Part shown: piece by piece, positions 22,485-32,463 of the stretch | Position numbering within the stretch: the stretch's first letter is position 1 | Layout: the number at the start of each line of letters is the position of its first letter | Origin: Megalopta genalis | Lineage: Eukaryota; Arthropoda; Insecta; Hymenoptera; Halictidae | Length of the DNA: 64,000 nucleotides | Assembly (NCBI RefSeq): GCF_051020955.1 | Contig: NC_135013.1 | Coordinates: 40,423,087-40,487,086, forward strand | Reading direction: 5' to 3' | The notes under the pieces: generated by a model | The model's input: the letters and a program-made list of their open reading frames with translations, nothing else | Databases searched by the model: none | Told to the model about the DNA's origin: nothing | Translations under genes and position numbers: made by a program

Positions 22485-22853
22485 TACAGGGTGTCCCAAA
22501 AACGTCTCGCAATCCGAAAGTGGCGGGTTCCTCGGGTCATTCGAAGCAACTTTTTCCTTTTGAAAAATTTTCTCCGAGGCACCATTAACGAGTTATTAAC
22601 GAAAAACGGTGACCAATGAGAGGCGAGCTCAGCTGGCGCGAGGCGACCGAGCCAATGAGCGGAACTGGGCTTCGTACGCTGGTTGGTTGGCCCGCCTCGC
22701 GTCAGCCGTACTCGATTCTTATTGGCCACTGTTTTTCGCTAATAACTCGTTAACGGTGCCTCGGAGAAAATTTTTGTAAAGGAAAAAGTTGCTTCAAATG
22801 ATCCGAGGAACCCGCCATTTCCGGATTGCGAGACATTTTTGGGACACACTGTA
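22485..22853. mobile_element. Palindromic MITE Q, copy 1 (369 bp)
   Basis: The ends TACAGGGTGTCCCAAAAA and TACAGTGTGTCCCAAAAA (read inward) begin arms of about 140 bp that remain paired, with roughly 10 percent mismatch. The CpG-rich centre carries inverted CCAAT boxes (GACCAATGAG and TATTGGCCAC). A close copy is at 58758-59118. TA dinucleotides at the edges would fit a Tc1/mariner-type MITE, which is inference. Open frames within it are not genes. Confidence 0.88.
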
Positions 22854-24126
22854 TAACAAGAAGACACAATGAAGCCTTCGTAAGGACATGGCTCACAAAC
22901 TATTCTCCAAAAGGCAATGTTCAAGCGTCTACGCAATAGCAAGCACAAGTAGCGAAGAGTCTATGAAAGAATCGTAGAACCCTACTGAATTACTTAGAGC
23001 AAAGACGGATCTAGTACAAAAGCATCCAATGTCCTCGGCTGGGATGCACCGAGTTCAGGACTTGTAACCAGGACCGGTATATCAGGACCCGGGACAGAGA
23101 CTCCGCAGAGATGGTTAGGTCTATCGAAGGCCTCGCCTGCGTCGGAAGACGAAGAGCCGAATATCCTGGGGAATCTGTCAGTGGTGCCGTCGAAGTGGCG
23201 GACGTCTGGCAATATATCGTCTGGCTCGAGACATCGTTATACCGTTACGCCGAGTCTGATGTGTGACGGTCCTGTAAAAGGCCGAAGACAATCCCAGATC
23301 CTCGAGGACGATAACCGGATGACGAGCGAAGCCCGGTAGAAGAGAGCATTTGACGAATAGACAAGTCGGTATAAACACGACCGTATATACCGGCCGGGCC
23401 CGTTTTGCTACCGGCCAGAAGGAGATAAGCCTGTTGCATTGGTCGTCGTTCTTCTCCTCTTCCTTCGCCTTCGAGCGCGTCCCCACCCCCTCCCCCCCTT
23501 TCGAACGCTTCTTTTTTCTTCTCTCTCCTCCTTCTCTTTTCTTCTTTTCTTTTTCTTTTTTCTCTCTTCGTCCATCGGAGGATCCCTCTGCCTTTTAGTT
23601 AACCCCTGCAGAGGACAGACTCACCGAAGAATTCGATCTCGGGATGGGTGGGGACGACGGGGGTCGTGCACGGTGTTCGATTTAAGTCGACGGAAGTCGA
23701 TGGAGACTCGACACCGGCGAAACGGACGGCGCGCCTCGCCGGATGGTTTGTTGCTCGCTTTTGCCAGCCGCGTATTTATAATTCAATCCTCTTATCCGAG
23801 ATTCGATGACACCGACACGCTGCCAGCCCGCTTGAAATCTCAATTTGATTTACGGCGCCGCCAATGGAGGCGCGAGTGCCAGCTGAATCCGTCTTCCTCG
23901 CGGGTCTCCTTGCAAATTGCTGGCGCGTGTGAGATTCAAAGCAGTCGGAGAGGAACGTTGTTGCGCTGCTCGCGGACTCGGTTGTTATGTGGCGGATGTA
24001 TTTTCTTGCACGATTTTCGTCTTTAACAACTGTCTAGAAAAAATACTGGATACCCTTTTTACACGATTCCGTTCGATTTAGTTACGGTTCAAAGAATTAT
24101 TTGATTTAACTTTTCCGGACAATTAT
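22854..24126. other. CpG-rich interval with pyrimidine tract, no supported gene
   Basis: CpG-rich, with a strongly pyrimidine-biased plus strand at about 23440-23580 that keeps poly-Phe/Ser/Leu frames open. A 195-codon frame at 23439-24026 begins in this tract and has no recognisable domain. Confidence 0.4.
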
Positions 24127-24435
24127 TGATCGTGCGGACATCCTGATCGTAAGGAGGGTCCGCTGCCAAGATTTATACCATTAAACAGTTGCACTCGACT
24201 GCCTAAGCTGTTTGTCACGAGCTTGCCTGGGCACAAAATATTTCAAACAGTATTGGAAATAGCTAATGAAATACTCTTTTTCGATATTGTATTATATTAG
24301 GTCTACCGGAAAGTTCTGTCCGTTTTTGAATTGAAATATAACACAATTTTCATACATTTAATCATATTTATTGTAGAATATACTTTCCATCGTTACTTAT
24401 GACTTCTTGCCAGCGTGATGGCAACTTGTAAATGC
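24127..24435. repeat. Arm 1 of a 309-bp inverted duplication (partner 41967-42275)
   Basis: Bases 24127-24298 are an exact reverse complement of 42104-42275 by eye. The similarity continues through the mariner end to 24435 (partner 41967) with about one mismatch. Similarity stops sharply on both sides. It contains about 170 bp of non-mariner flank plus about 139 bp of mariner end. Confidence 0.92.
24297..24435 (-). mobile_element. Truncated mariner end
   Basis: It starts with the terminus TTAGGTCTACCGGAAAGTTC after a TA and continues through the 3' untranslated part and the last transposase codons. It breaks off at 24435 within the sequence coding for the protein's C-terminus. The break coincides with the edge of the inverted duplication. 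Confidence 0.9.
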
Positions 24436-24523
24436 GTCGCTAACGATGCTACTATTAATATTGAGTTAGTTCAACGTCGAGTCACTATCATTGATACGGA
24501 GTCATTTTGACTGTTAATCACCA

Positions 24524-24712
24524 TTAACACTAGAACTACCAAACCAGTAAAAATGATTGGTTTTTTGTTTTTTTTTTCTATTACAGTTCCCGACATTACA
24601 AAAATATTTCTAGGAGAAATTTTTAGGTACGCTTCACTATTGATGTATATACTACGATATAGATGGTACGAAGTTTAAATAAATCCAGTCTTGGCATTGT
24701 TATAGAACAATA
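24524..24712. mobile_element. Partial TTAA element, one end only
   Basis: TTAA at 24524-24527 is followed by CACTAGAACTACC, similar in style to the other TTAA element ends here. No matching right end is found before the mariner copy begins at 24715, so the element is truncated or interrupted. Confidence 0.4.
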
Positions 24713-24714
24713 TA

Positions 24715-25271
24715 TTAGGTCTACCGGAAAGTTCTGTCTGTTTTTGAATTGAAATATAACACGATTTTCATACATTTAATAATATTTATCGTAGAATATA
24801 CTTTCCATCGTTATTTATGACTTCTTGCCAGCGTGATGGCAACTTGTAAATGCCATTTTTGAAAAATGATTTATTTTTAGAGGCGAAGAACTCAACTAGT
24901 GCTTGGTTGACACCAGCTTCAGTTTTGAATTTTTTTTCCTGTAAAAAGTTTTGCAAAGAGAGAAACAGGTGATAATCGGAGGGTGTTAGGTCTGGGGAGT
25001 ATGGTGGATGTGACAGAATTTCCCAGCCTAGCTTTGCGATTTTCTGACGAGTCGCCAAAGCAGCATGCGGTCTGGCATTATCATCGATAGCCATGTTCTC
25101 ACGATCGCGTCTCACTTAATAATTACATGAGACATCTTTGTTTCAGTTTATTTAGGAGAGCACATGTGTGTAAATGCAATGATAAAGAGTCATATATGTC
25201 TAAAATCAACATGCGCATATGGATTGAAACTTGAAGTGACACTATCGCACAGAACTTTCCGGTAGACCTAA
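24715..25271 (-). mobile_element. Mariner deletion derivative, 557 bp, both ends present
   Basis: The terminal inverted repeats begin TTAGGTCTACCGG, with flanking TA dinucleotides at 24713-24714 and 25272-25273. A full mariner is about 1.3 kb. Here the 5' untranslated region joins directly to the catalytic C-terminal half of the transposase, and the copy at 41544-42105 has the same junction. The element is therefore a non-autonomous derivative that amplified after the deletion. Confidence 0.93.
24786..25115 (-). pseudogene. Mariner transposase, C-terminal fragment
   Basis: This is a remnant of a Tc1/mariner transposase, the enzyme that cuts and inserts element DNA at TA sites. The minus-strand frame keeps the second catalytic aspartate in DNARPH and the third in SPDLTPSDYHLF, with 34 residues between them, which is the mariner D,D34D signature. 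It runs to the C-terminal RWQEVINNDGKYI region and a TAA stop. The helix-turn-helix DNA-binding half and the first catalytic aspartate are missing, so it cannot be active. The frame entering from the deletion junction has no native start; the first ATG is just before the DNARPH region. The copy at 41706 is the same derivative with a frameshift. Confidence 0.93.
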
Positions 25272-26563
25272 TATTTCTGTTGACCGCAATTTTCTAGACA
25301 TATTTAGGGCAGTGCATAGGTGCTTTCGGTTTTTATAAAATAAACTGTGCGTAAGATGCCCGGACAAATTAAATTTGTTTTTTTTTATAAAGACTCGTAA
25401 TTAAGTGTTTTGTGCACGAATCCATCTATTCTGTACAGCTTTTAAGGGTACAGGACCGATACCCCATTTTTCCATGTATGTACGGTATTTTTTAGGGATT
25501 TTTACACGAGAAAGTACGGATACTTTTTGTACAGCGAGAAAATCTCTCGCGTTTCAACGTCGATTATTGCAAGCTTGTCAGCATGATCTCGGCAACGTTC
25601 GCGCAACGGTCAAAGAAATGCGATCGATGTCGATAAAAATTCGTCGAAAATCCACGGAGCTTATGGTAGCGATGTTTACGCAGCAGAACAGAGCCGGCGC
25701 GTTTACTTTTTAATTAAGCCTACCGGCGATATACAAACGGGCTTTTGCACGCGCCTTTAATGGAAAACGATACCGAGAGATGCGAGAGAAAGAGACGAGG
25801 CTTCGAACTTTGGCTGGCAATTAACTCCCGCCAATAAAGCGGCGGCTTGTTTCGCCGCTCAAATTAATTTCCCCGGCGCGATAACGACAGCGCCTCCGCC
25901 CGGCTACGCGCTGATCGATCGCTGGAAAGATCGAGCGGTGCCTCGATCGTTTTTGCGTGGGTCCTTTCGCGAATTTAATGAACAACTCGCCGAAAAAAAA
26001 CGCGAACCACCTTTCCCGTCGGCTATGGGACGGGATACACCACCGTACGTAACCGGTGAACACGTGTGCCGCGAGCTTCTCTATCGTAACAATAATTGCG
26101 AGTAATCGTTTAGGTAATGACTGGACGTATATTCGAGCCGGCGGCTCTTGATTGAATGAGTCGGTGAATTGCAGCAAATCTTTGTTCGATTTGCTCGCGT
26201 GGCAGACTTGCAAAAATGCTGTACCGTTTGGTTATTATTTAGTAAAATTAAGATTATATGAACGAAAGTCATGTTCCGCTTAATTAACGCGTTTTAAGTG
26301 CCGAATATCAACCTCGAAAATACCTATTAGTGAACATCATTTAACTAATTATCTCTGTTGCAACGTCTTTGAAAAGCGCGTAAGTAACTATCATTATACT
26401 GTATATGTTAATTTCCTTCATGTTTGAATACAATATAAAAATATTAATAGTAATAATAATGATTAAATACGATTTAAATATAATATGTTCTTTGAACTAG
26501 TTAGCTATTGGCAACATTTTGTGTTATGACGGGTATACTCATCAAAGACAGCTAACTGGTTGA
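25272..26563. other. Gene-free interval, CpG-rich at 25,500-26,200
   Basis: Short frames on both strands, none recognisable. No repeat match. Confidence 0.4.
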
Positions 26564-26812
26564 TTAACACGTTCCGTGCCGAGCTTTTATTACTCGAATC
26601 TTCACACTTTGATATTTTACTAAAACTTGATGTATTACGTGCAATTATTAATTCTCGTACACATAACAACGTAACAGAAACTTATCAACGCCCATTCTTG
26701 CGGTGGAAATTGATTCTTCGGTTCTAAATTTCTTGTAAACAATTTGTTCAGTTCACTAAGTAAACATGCAAGCGTGTACCATCGATGGTACACGTGGCAC
26801 GGAACGTGTTAA
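26564..26812 (+). mobile_element. TTAA-flanked MITE, family A copy 3 (249 bp)
   Basis: TTAA at 26564-26567 and 26809-26812. Same orientation and length as copies 1 and 2, with only a few substitutions. Confidence 0.9.
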
Positions 26813-28380
26813 TGAAACATAAACTAGAAAGTTGAAGTAAAGAAAGTTGGGGAAATATATATATATTAATTTCAGTCTTTCCTATTCTAAAAATTCTAGT
26901 AACATTTAATTGCTTCAATCTATTCCAATAAAAATGAATTTCAAAACCTGATTCAAAATTAGCGTCATTCATTTGTGACCGATGCGATATCTAACGTGTG
27001 GCTTCTTCCAAGACTGGACTTTATGCATTTCTAGGAAGAATTGGTAGAGCTAATTAAAATTATTGTGTAAGAGAGGAAAGCTTATAATTTTTCAATATGA
27101 ACATTTTTCATTTACTCGACCTGGGTAACACAACACAAATTTAGTCCCAACCTTTTTGCACACCATGTATACTCTCTTGCGCACTTAAAATATAAATGAA
27201 AACTATATAAAATAAAGCCTCCGGCACGAATGTAAAGTAGCTATGGATTAATTGATACAAAAGATGACTTTGAAATTGCTTCGCAAGGGAAACTTGTATC
27301 AGAAGCAACTTCCAAGATAGGAAGATCTTCGACGGGAAGATGGTACTCTTCTGTTCAGCGTCGAGGAAGAAAGATGCTGCCGGGGGGCTGCGCTTCCTCC
27401 GATCTGGTATAGTTATCATCGAGACGAAAACGTAGTTTCTCAGATCGATTTCCTCCCGACGATTACCATTATGAAGCGGCGGCGGCGGCAGCAGCAGCTG
27501 GTCAATTTCATCGTTCGTTTCATTTGATTTGTCGACGAATCGTTTTTCCCCCCTTTTTCGCCCGGCGGTACATCGGATCCCTTCGGAAGAGCATGAGCTG
27601 CCCAGGCTAATGGTGGCTCGGCCAGTAACGAGAGCAAATGTAGGACGAGAACGGAAGGTGTAAGGATCGTGTAACTCCCTGTATCCGTCTCGAGCAGTCG
27701 CGGCTCCCTTTGCCCCCGGGACACCGGGGCCCGGCTGCGAAGAAATCCCGGGGCACAGAACATGTTTTACTACTCGCCTCGTTACCGTAGAACAATAATA
27801 GAATCCTGGTGGGGAGGGAATCGAAACGCCTCGATCCTTTGGGCTGCTCCTTTTACGAGGCTGCTTTTGATCGAGGCGGCGCTGTCCACCGCAAAAACCA
27901 ACGAACGAAAATGGGAATCGAAGGCTGAATGTTTCTCCGGCGGCGCTGTCGCGCCAATTACGTGACACGCAGTTTAATGAAAGAAGGATCGAGGGCGGTT
28001 TTTGAGTTTCAGATTTCGCTCGCGACGATTCGCCCGAACACACGCTGCTCGTCGTCGACGGTCGGACAAGAGGGGCCCGGCCGATTTAAATCGGTTCTTG
28101 TCACGGTCGAAGCTCGAGCTATCGCGAACGATCGCTGCAAATCGCTATTCTTTACAGGAGAATGCGGTTGCAGTTATGCATTCGATTTAAGCAAGTTTTT
28201 GTGATGTGTCAATATTGAGCGGACACGATACATTTGTGAGAAATGTTAGTATGGGAGTAGTATGCAAGACGTGTTCCTGAGGGTAACAAGTAGAAAGTAT
28301 GTAAGTCGAAGAATTAAAGGGCACAATGAAGAACAAATTGAAAGTTCTGCAAAATGCCATGACATTAGACATTGTTACAA
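26813..28380. other. Gene-free interval containing a long unsupported open frame
   Basis: AT-rich to about 27300, where an isolated family Z end lies at about 27010-27034, then CpG-rich to about 28200. The minus strand is open for 300 codons at 27141-28043, the longest open frame in the window. It opens at GTG, has no ATG until about residue 207, and shows no domain. An exon inside a longer gene is possible but unsupported. Confidence 0.4.
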
Positions 28381-28525
28381 CTTTTTCGTGTAAAGAGTCA
28401 TTTCAAGTTTTAACTTAAAAAGCACAAAAAAGACAACAGAATATTAAATTAAATATGATTTAGTAATATTAAAACGATCTAGCAACAAATTGGCTTACAT
28501 CACTTTGCTTTAAACAGCTCAATTA
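28381..28525 (+). repeat. Old dispersed repeat, uninterrupted copy (empty site)
   Basis: It aligns with 1109-1187 plus 1489-1550. At 28460-28463 it has TTAG where the other copy carries a 301-bp TTAA element, so it represents the unoccupied target with one later substitution. Confidence 0.7.
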
Positions 28526-28765
28526 GAGAATAACGACAGAGGATACAAAAAGTGAATAATCACCAGATTCAGACGTCTGCAGCTCGCACTTAATCATCTT
28601 CAAAAGAATCGTCATATTCCTTCATGAGATCGTATAAAAATGATCAATCAAAACTCTATGATGTCCTTGATGAATAACTGATGAAATCTCATTAGAAAGA
28701 ACTGTACCTTTCAAAAAATCCGAAATATAAATATCCTTGAAAGAGCCCTCCCATGTTATGCTTAA
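28526..28765. other. AT-rich interval, nothing recognised
   Basis: Short AT-rich spacer before the AAT microsatellite. Confidence 0.45.
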
Positions 28766-28788
28766 TAATAATAATAATAATAATAATG

Positions 28789-28866
<78 letters not shown>

Positions 28867-28882
28867 GTAATAATGATAATAA
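28766..28882. repeat. (AAT)n microsatellite, about 115 bp
   Basis: A near-perfect AAT trinucleotide array with single-base interruptions (GAT, AGT, AAC). Poly-Ile, poly-Leu and poly-Tyr readings in different frames are artefacts. Confidence 0.97.
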
Positions 28883-29159
28883 CAATAATATTTATTAATA
28901 CATATAAACAGGGAGAACGCCTTTGTTACAAGAAGTTGAAGAAGATTCACAACAAAAAAAGAAAAAAGGAAACATAATATAAAAGAAATGAGAAATCAAA
29001 AATAATAGTGATAACAACAATGAATATAAATAACTAGTCCTATACCGAAATCATGGTGTATTGGAATTTTCGAATTTCCTTCGCGATATTTTCGTTTCTA
29101 GTTCCGTTTCAGCCATTTGGTTTTAAACTTTCAAACTTTATTTCACAACGAAGTTGGAC
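28883..29159. other. AT-rich interval, nothing recognised
   Basis: Spacer with an A-rich stretch near 28955-28990. Confidence 0.45.
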
Positions 29160-29500
29160 CTACGCTCGGAGGAGGGGGAGCAAGCTCTAAATTAGCATAA
29201 ATAGGAAGACGGTTCTCAAGGGCCGCAAGAACGTTGACGTACGCTCGAAAGGCGCCAATTGGGTTTCGTTAATTTGCAAGGCATTAATGAGGAACAAATT
29301 ATGCGTGGGCTTCGCAGCGGTGGTGCACGTCCGCTACGACTGATCGATGATATCACGGTATTTATTATTCATTACCGTTAAGTCAGTCACTGTTCCGCCG
29401 CCATGTAATTAAAGTGATTAATGTATAGTTTAATTGTCGAATTCGACGAAAGAGACTCTTCCGGAAGTTTCATAAAAATCGACAGGCTATCATTACGCGC
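29160..29500. promoter_or_regulatory. Possible conserved noncoding / enhancer-like block (weak)
   Basis: Non-repetitive, mixed-composition sequence with homeodomain-type cores (TAATTA at 29406-29411, GATTAATG just after) and no reading frame. Insect developmental enhancers often look like this, but the motifs are short and common. Confidence 0.2.
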
Positions 29501-31140
29501 ACCGAATTTGTATTAATTACGCAATGATATATTGGTTCGCGTTTCGGCCCTTTTTAGTCCGCCGAATTCCTCGCGGTGCGCTGGCAACATTGATTATTCT
29601 TCATCGAGTCGACGTCGAATTTTCAAATTGAATTTTCTACAGAAGTTTATGGTATTACCATTCGAAATCGACATGTTTATAGCGTTTCTGCTGCTCCGTA
29701 AACCAAACTGGACACTGTAATTACTTAGTATTTAGGAACAACCGAATAACCGGCGGTGAATCAAGAGTGCAAGAAAGTAATTTTTCAGAATATACGACAC
29801 GAGCGCACCAATTTATGCTACTAAATCGTTTCTCTTTTATTTGGTTGGCCACTTCGCGGACTCGGATAAATCTTGTTCTTTTTATTCGTTCAGTTTGTAA
29901 TTTTATAGAAATTATACTCCGATTAATGTACTTGGAAGACTTTAGCTGTGCCCAACAATTCATTCGTCACGAAGACGTGGCAATTTTTCTTATCCCGCAA
30001 CAAATACATTCGTCTCACGATTTCAATTAAAATTTGTACGAGACGTTCCTGTAAATAGACATTTTACAATAATTGTACGAAAACTTGTCGAAAGAAACTC
30101 CATACACCGAAACATATAAAATGTATATAAATCTAGTCTAAAAAATTCGTCTACACATCTAAGAAGCTAAATGAGATTTTCCCGACATAGTTTTATTTTA
30201 GAAGAGTTTTACATTAACTTCAATTTATTTTTATATTAATTTATAAAACACAGAATATTTGAAAGCATTATATAATATTTATAGCATAATATTTAAGAGC
30301 ATTAGTATTTTAATATCTTTGCAAGAAAAGCATCGAATGTCAAGGTTGTATGAACGTTATAAAAACTTATCAAAAAGTTTCGCAGAAAAACACGCCGAAT
30401 GATTCTCCAGAAACTCTATACAATCATTCACCTAAATGAGCAGATTCGAAAATAGATAAGTCCGTCGCTGAGCCGCGGTGAAAGAAGAGGTCCTGTTCTC
30501 TTCTTCAACTTCGTTACCTCCCTCCTCCGCGTCCACTTAGCATCCTCCCAAGGCTCCAGCAATCTGTTTCCCCGAGCAACCTGGCAACAAGAGCATACCG
30601 AATGCAACGCATGCAGCGTGTGTCTACGCGAGCGGTGTCGCTTTGTCGGGGACGCACGCAATCAACGGGATCCGATCATGTAGATCTCGATGGATCCCGA
30701 TCGTGTACACGCACGTGTACGGTTGCTCGCCTACGAGCCGGTTAATGCCGGGGCTCCGTTCGCGGTGAATCCATGAATCTCTGAAAGCCTCGCCATTCGT
30801 AGACTATCGCGCATATATGTTTATTTGATGGATTTGATCGGGACACCGGTCGATTTAAATTGAAAGGCAGCGGAGGACCTGCGAGGAATCGAAACGAGAA
30901 TGGCGAAATTTTACGGACCGAGGGAGCTTCTAAATTTGTTCTCCGTCCACCGGAGATTTCCATTTAAGGGCACGGATCGATGACGGTAAAAGCGAATAAT
31001 GTCCGCCGAAAGAAATCTTCGGATCCAGGATTCATTTCGTTGAAACCGTACGGACGATTCTCTTCTTTTCTATCGAAAAGATATATCTATCTTTTGAAGG
31101 TAAATGCGTGAAATCTGGAACGAGTCAAAAGTAAAAAGTA
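29501..31140. other. Gene-free interval, CpG-rich at 30,450-31,000
   Basis: AT-rich, then CpG-rich. Frames of 60-90 codons without recognisable product. Confidence 0.4.
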
Positions 31141-31728
31141 TTGGGTTGGCAATTAAGTAATTGCCGATTTGTTCAATGAAATAAAGATTTCTTTTTACTT
31201 GGAACGAAGTTTAATCTGTAATGTATTTTCCATTTTGTTCGATGACCTTTTGCCATCTCTCTGACAACTTGAAAATTCCACGCTCGTAGAAAGTCTGATC
31301 CTTTTCGGCCAAAAACTGAGTTAAGTGAGATTTTACAGCGTCGTCAGTATTAAAAGTTTTACCACGAAGGGAGTTGTCCAGGGATCGAAATAACTGGTAA
31401 TCCGATGGCGCGAGATCAGGACTATATGGTGGGTGTAACATCAATTCCCAACCAATATCCATCAATTTTTGCCGAGTGGACAAAGACGTGTGCGGCCTAA
31501 CATTGTCCTGGTGGAAAATGACACCTTTACGATCGACCAATTCTGGTCGCTTTTCCTTGACCGCTCCATTCAATTTGTCCAGTTGCTAACATTCACGAAT
31601 AATAAAAAATAACAATAATAATAATAATAATAATTTTACAATATAACATTTACAATACAACATTTTATAAAAATGGGAGTGAGAGACATCTATAACTGAA
31701 ATCGGCAATTACTTAGCTGCCAACCCAA
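31141..31728 (-). mobile_element. Second mariner lineage, deletion derivative, 588 bp
   Basis: The terminal inverted repeats are TTGGGTTGGCAATTAAGTAA and, at the other end, the reverse complement of TTACTTAGCTGCCAACCCAA. TA flanks both sides (31139-31140 and 31729-31730). The TTGGGTTGGCAA terminus belongs to mariners common in bees and ants. It is about half the length of a complete element, with the first part of the transposase deleted. An AAT run lies at about 31612-31633 in the untranslated part. Confidence 0.93.
31211..31585 (-). pseudogene. Mariner transposase, C-terminal half
   Basis: The minus-strand frame opens just after an in-frame TAG at the deletion junction and runs to a TAA at 31211. 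It contains NGAVKEKRPELVDRKGVIFH, then the catalytic aspartate in QDNVRPH, then SPDLAPSDYQLF with 34 residues between the two aspartates (D,D34D). The C-terminal RWQKVIEQNGKYI region is complete. The DNA-binding domain and the first catalytic aspartate are missing. Usual mariner transposases are about 345 residues; about 125 remain. The protein differs clearly from the mariner at 24.8 and 41.7 kb, so this is a separate lineage. Confidence 0.93.
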
Positions 31729-32050
31729 TACTTGCAAAATTGAAGGCATTCGACATAAGCTACCTCGTTTTATGACCGATAAACAGGGCTGAGGAAAAAT
31801 AGGTTTTTGAAATAGTTTGTAACTTCTCAAATATGATATGATGATAAATATGATAAATATCTCGAATTTGACAAATAAACTTTCCTTAAAATGGTAATTG
31901 AAAATAGTAATATAGTTGTAATAGTAATATAGTTGAAAATAGCATTTTCAAATATATTTGATTACGTAATATTCGTATGTAATTATTATTTTAAAAAAGC
32001 TTTATTTGCCATTTTGTATTACATGAGAAGATACAAATATTTATAGTCCA
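31729..32050. other. AT-rich interval with a short duplication
   Basis: AT-rich. AATAGTAATATAGTTG is repeated in tandem at about 31904-31936. Nothing else recognised. Confidence 0.45.
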
Positions 32051-32093
32051 TCATCTATAACTGAAATCGGCAATTACTTAGTTGCCAATCCAA
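32051..32093 (-). mobile_element. Solo end of the second mariner lineage
   Basis: CATCTATAACTGAAATCGGC continues to TTGCCAATCCAA followed by TA, matching the right end of the element at 31141-31728. No left end was found. Confidence 0.85.
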
Positions 32094-32242
32094 TAATAAG
32101 AGAATGATGTGGACAATATCCCTTAATCGTTTGAGTCCCAAGCAGTGCGATCGCGCTGTTTAAATTTTCTGTCGAAAAGTCCTCGAACGCTGTGTACAAA
32201 TGACGGCGCACTAGCAAACTGTCGGTTAAATTTTTACTGACG

Positions 32243-32395
32243 CACGTAAATTCTCCCTAATTGACGTTCAGATTGTGCACAAAAATGGACAATCTGGGAA
32301 GAAGAGATAGGATTATTCGAGCTGTTGTTTTTATAGCTGTTGACAATCGGTAACTACAATAATCGTATCTCCTCTTCCCAAATTGTCCATTTACG
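32243..32395. mobile_element. Palindromic MITE P, copy 3, right-truncated
   Basis: It begins CGTAAATTCTCCCTAATTGA, continues through CAGATTGTGCACAAAAATGG, and breaks off after CCTCTTCCCAAATTGTCCAT. The final segment that would pair with the start is absent. It lies between two solo mariner ends. Confidence 0.8.
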
Positions 32396-32400
32396 GATAT

Positions 32401-32463
32401 CATAAAAATGGGAGTGAGAGACATCTATAACTGAAATCGGCAATTACTTAGTTGCCAATCCAA
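32401..32463 (-). mobile_element. Second solo end of the second mariner lineage
   Basis: Sequence from CATAAAAATGGGAGTGAGAG to TTGCCAATCCAA plus TA matches about 63 bp of the right end of 31141-31728. It is adjacent to the truncation point of the MITE P copy. Confidence 0.87.

Noticed and set aside
22415..22948. Minus-strand frames with similar C-terminal peptides at 22.4-22.9 kb and at 59.0-59.3 kb
   Set aside because: The shared peptide is the translation of the palindromic MITE Q, not a protein family.
27141..28043. 300-codon open frame on the minus strand, the longest in the window
   Set aside because: It opens at GTG and has no ATG until about residue 207. There is no recognisable domain and it spans a compositional boundary. 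Possible exon, but unsupported.
28622..28977. Poly-Leu, poly-Ile and poly-Tyr frames
   Set aside because: AAT microsatellite.
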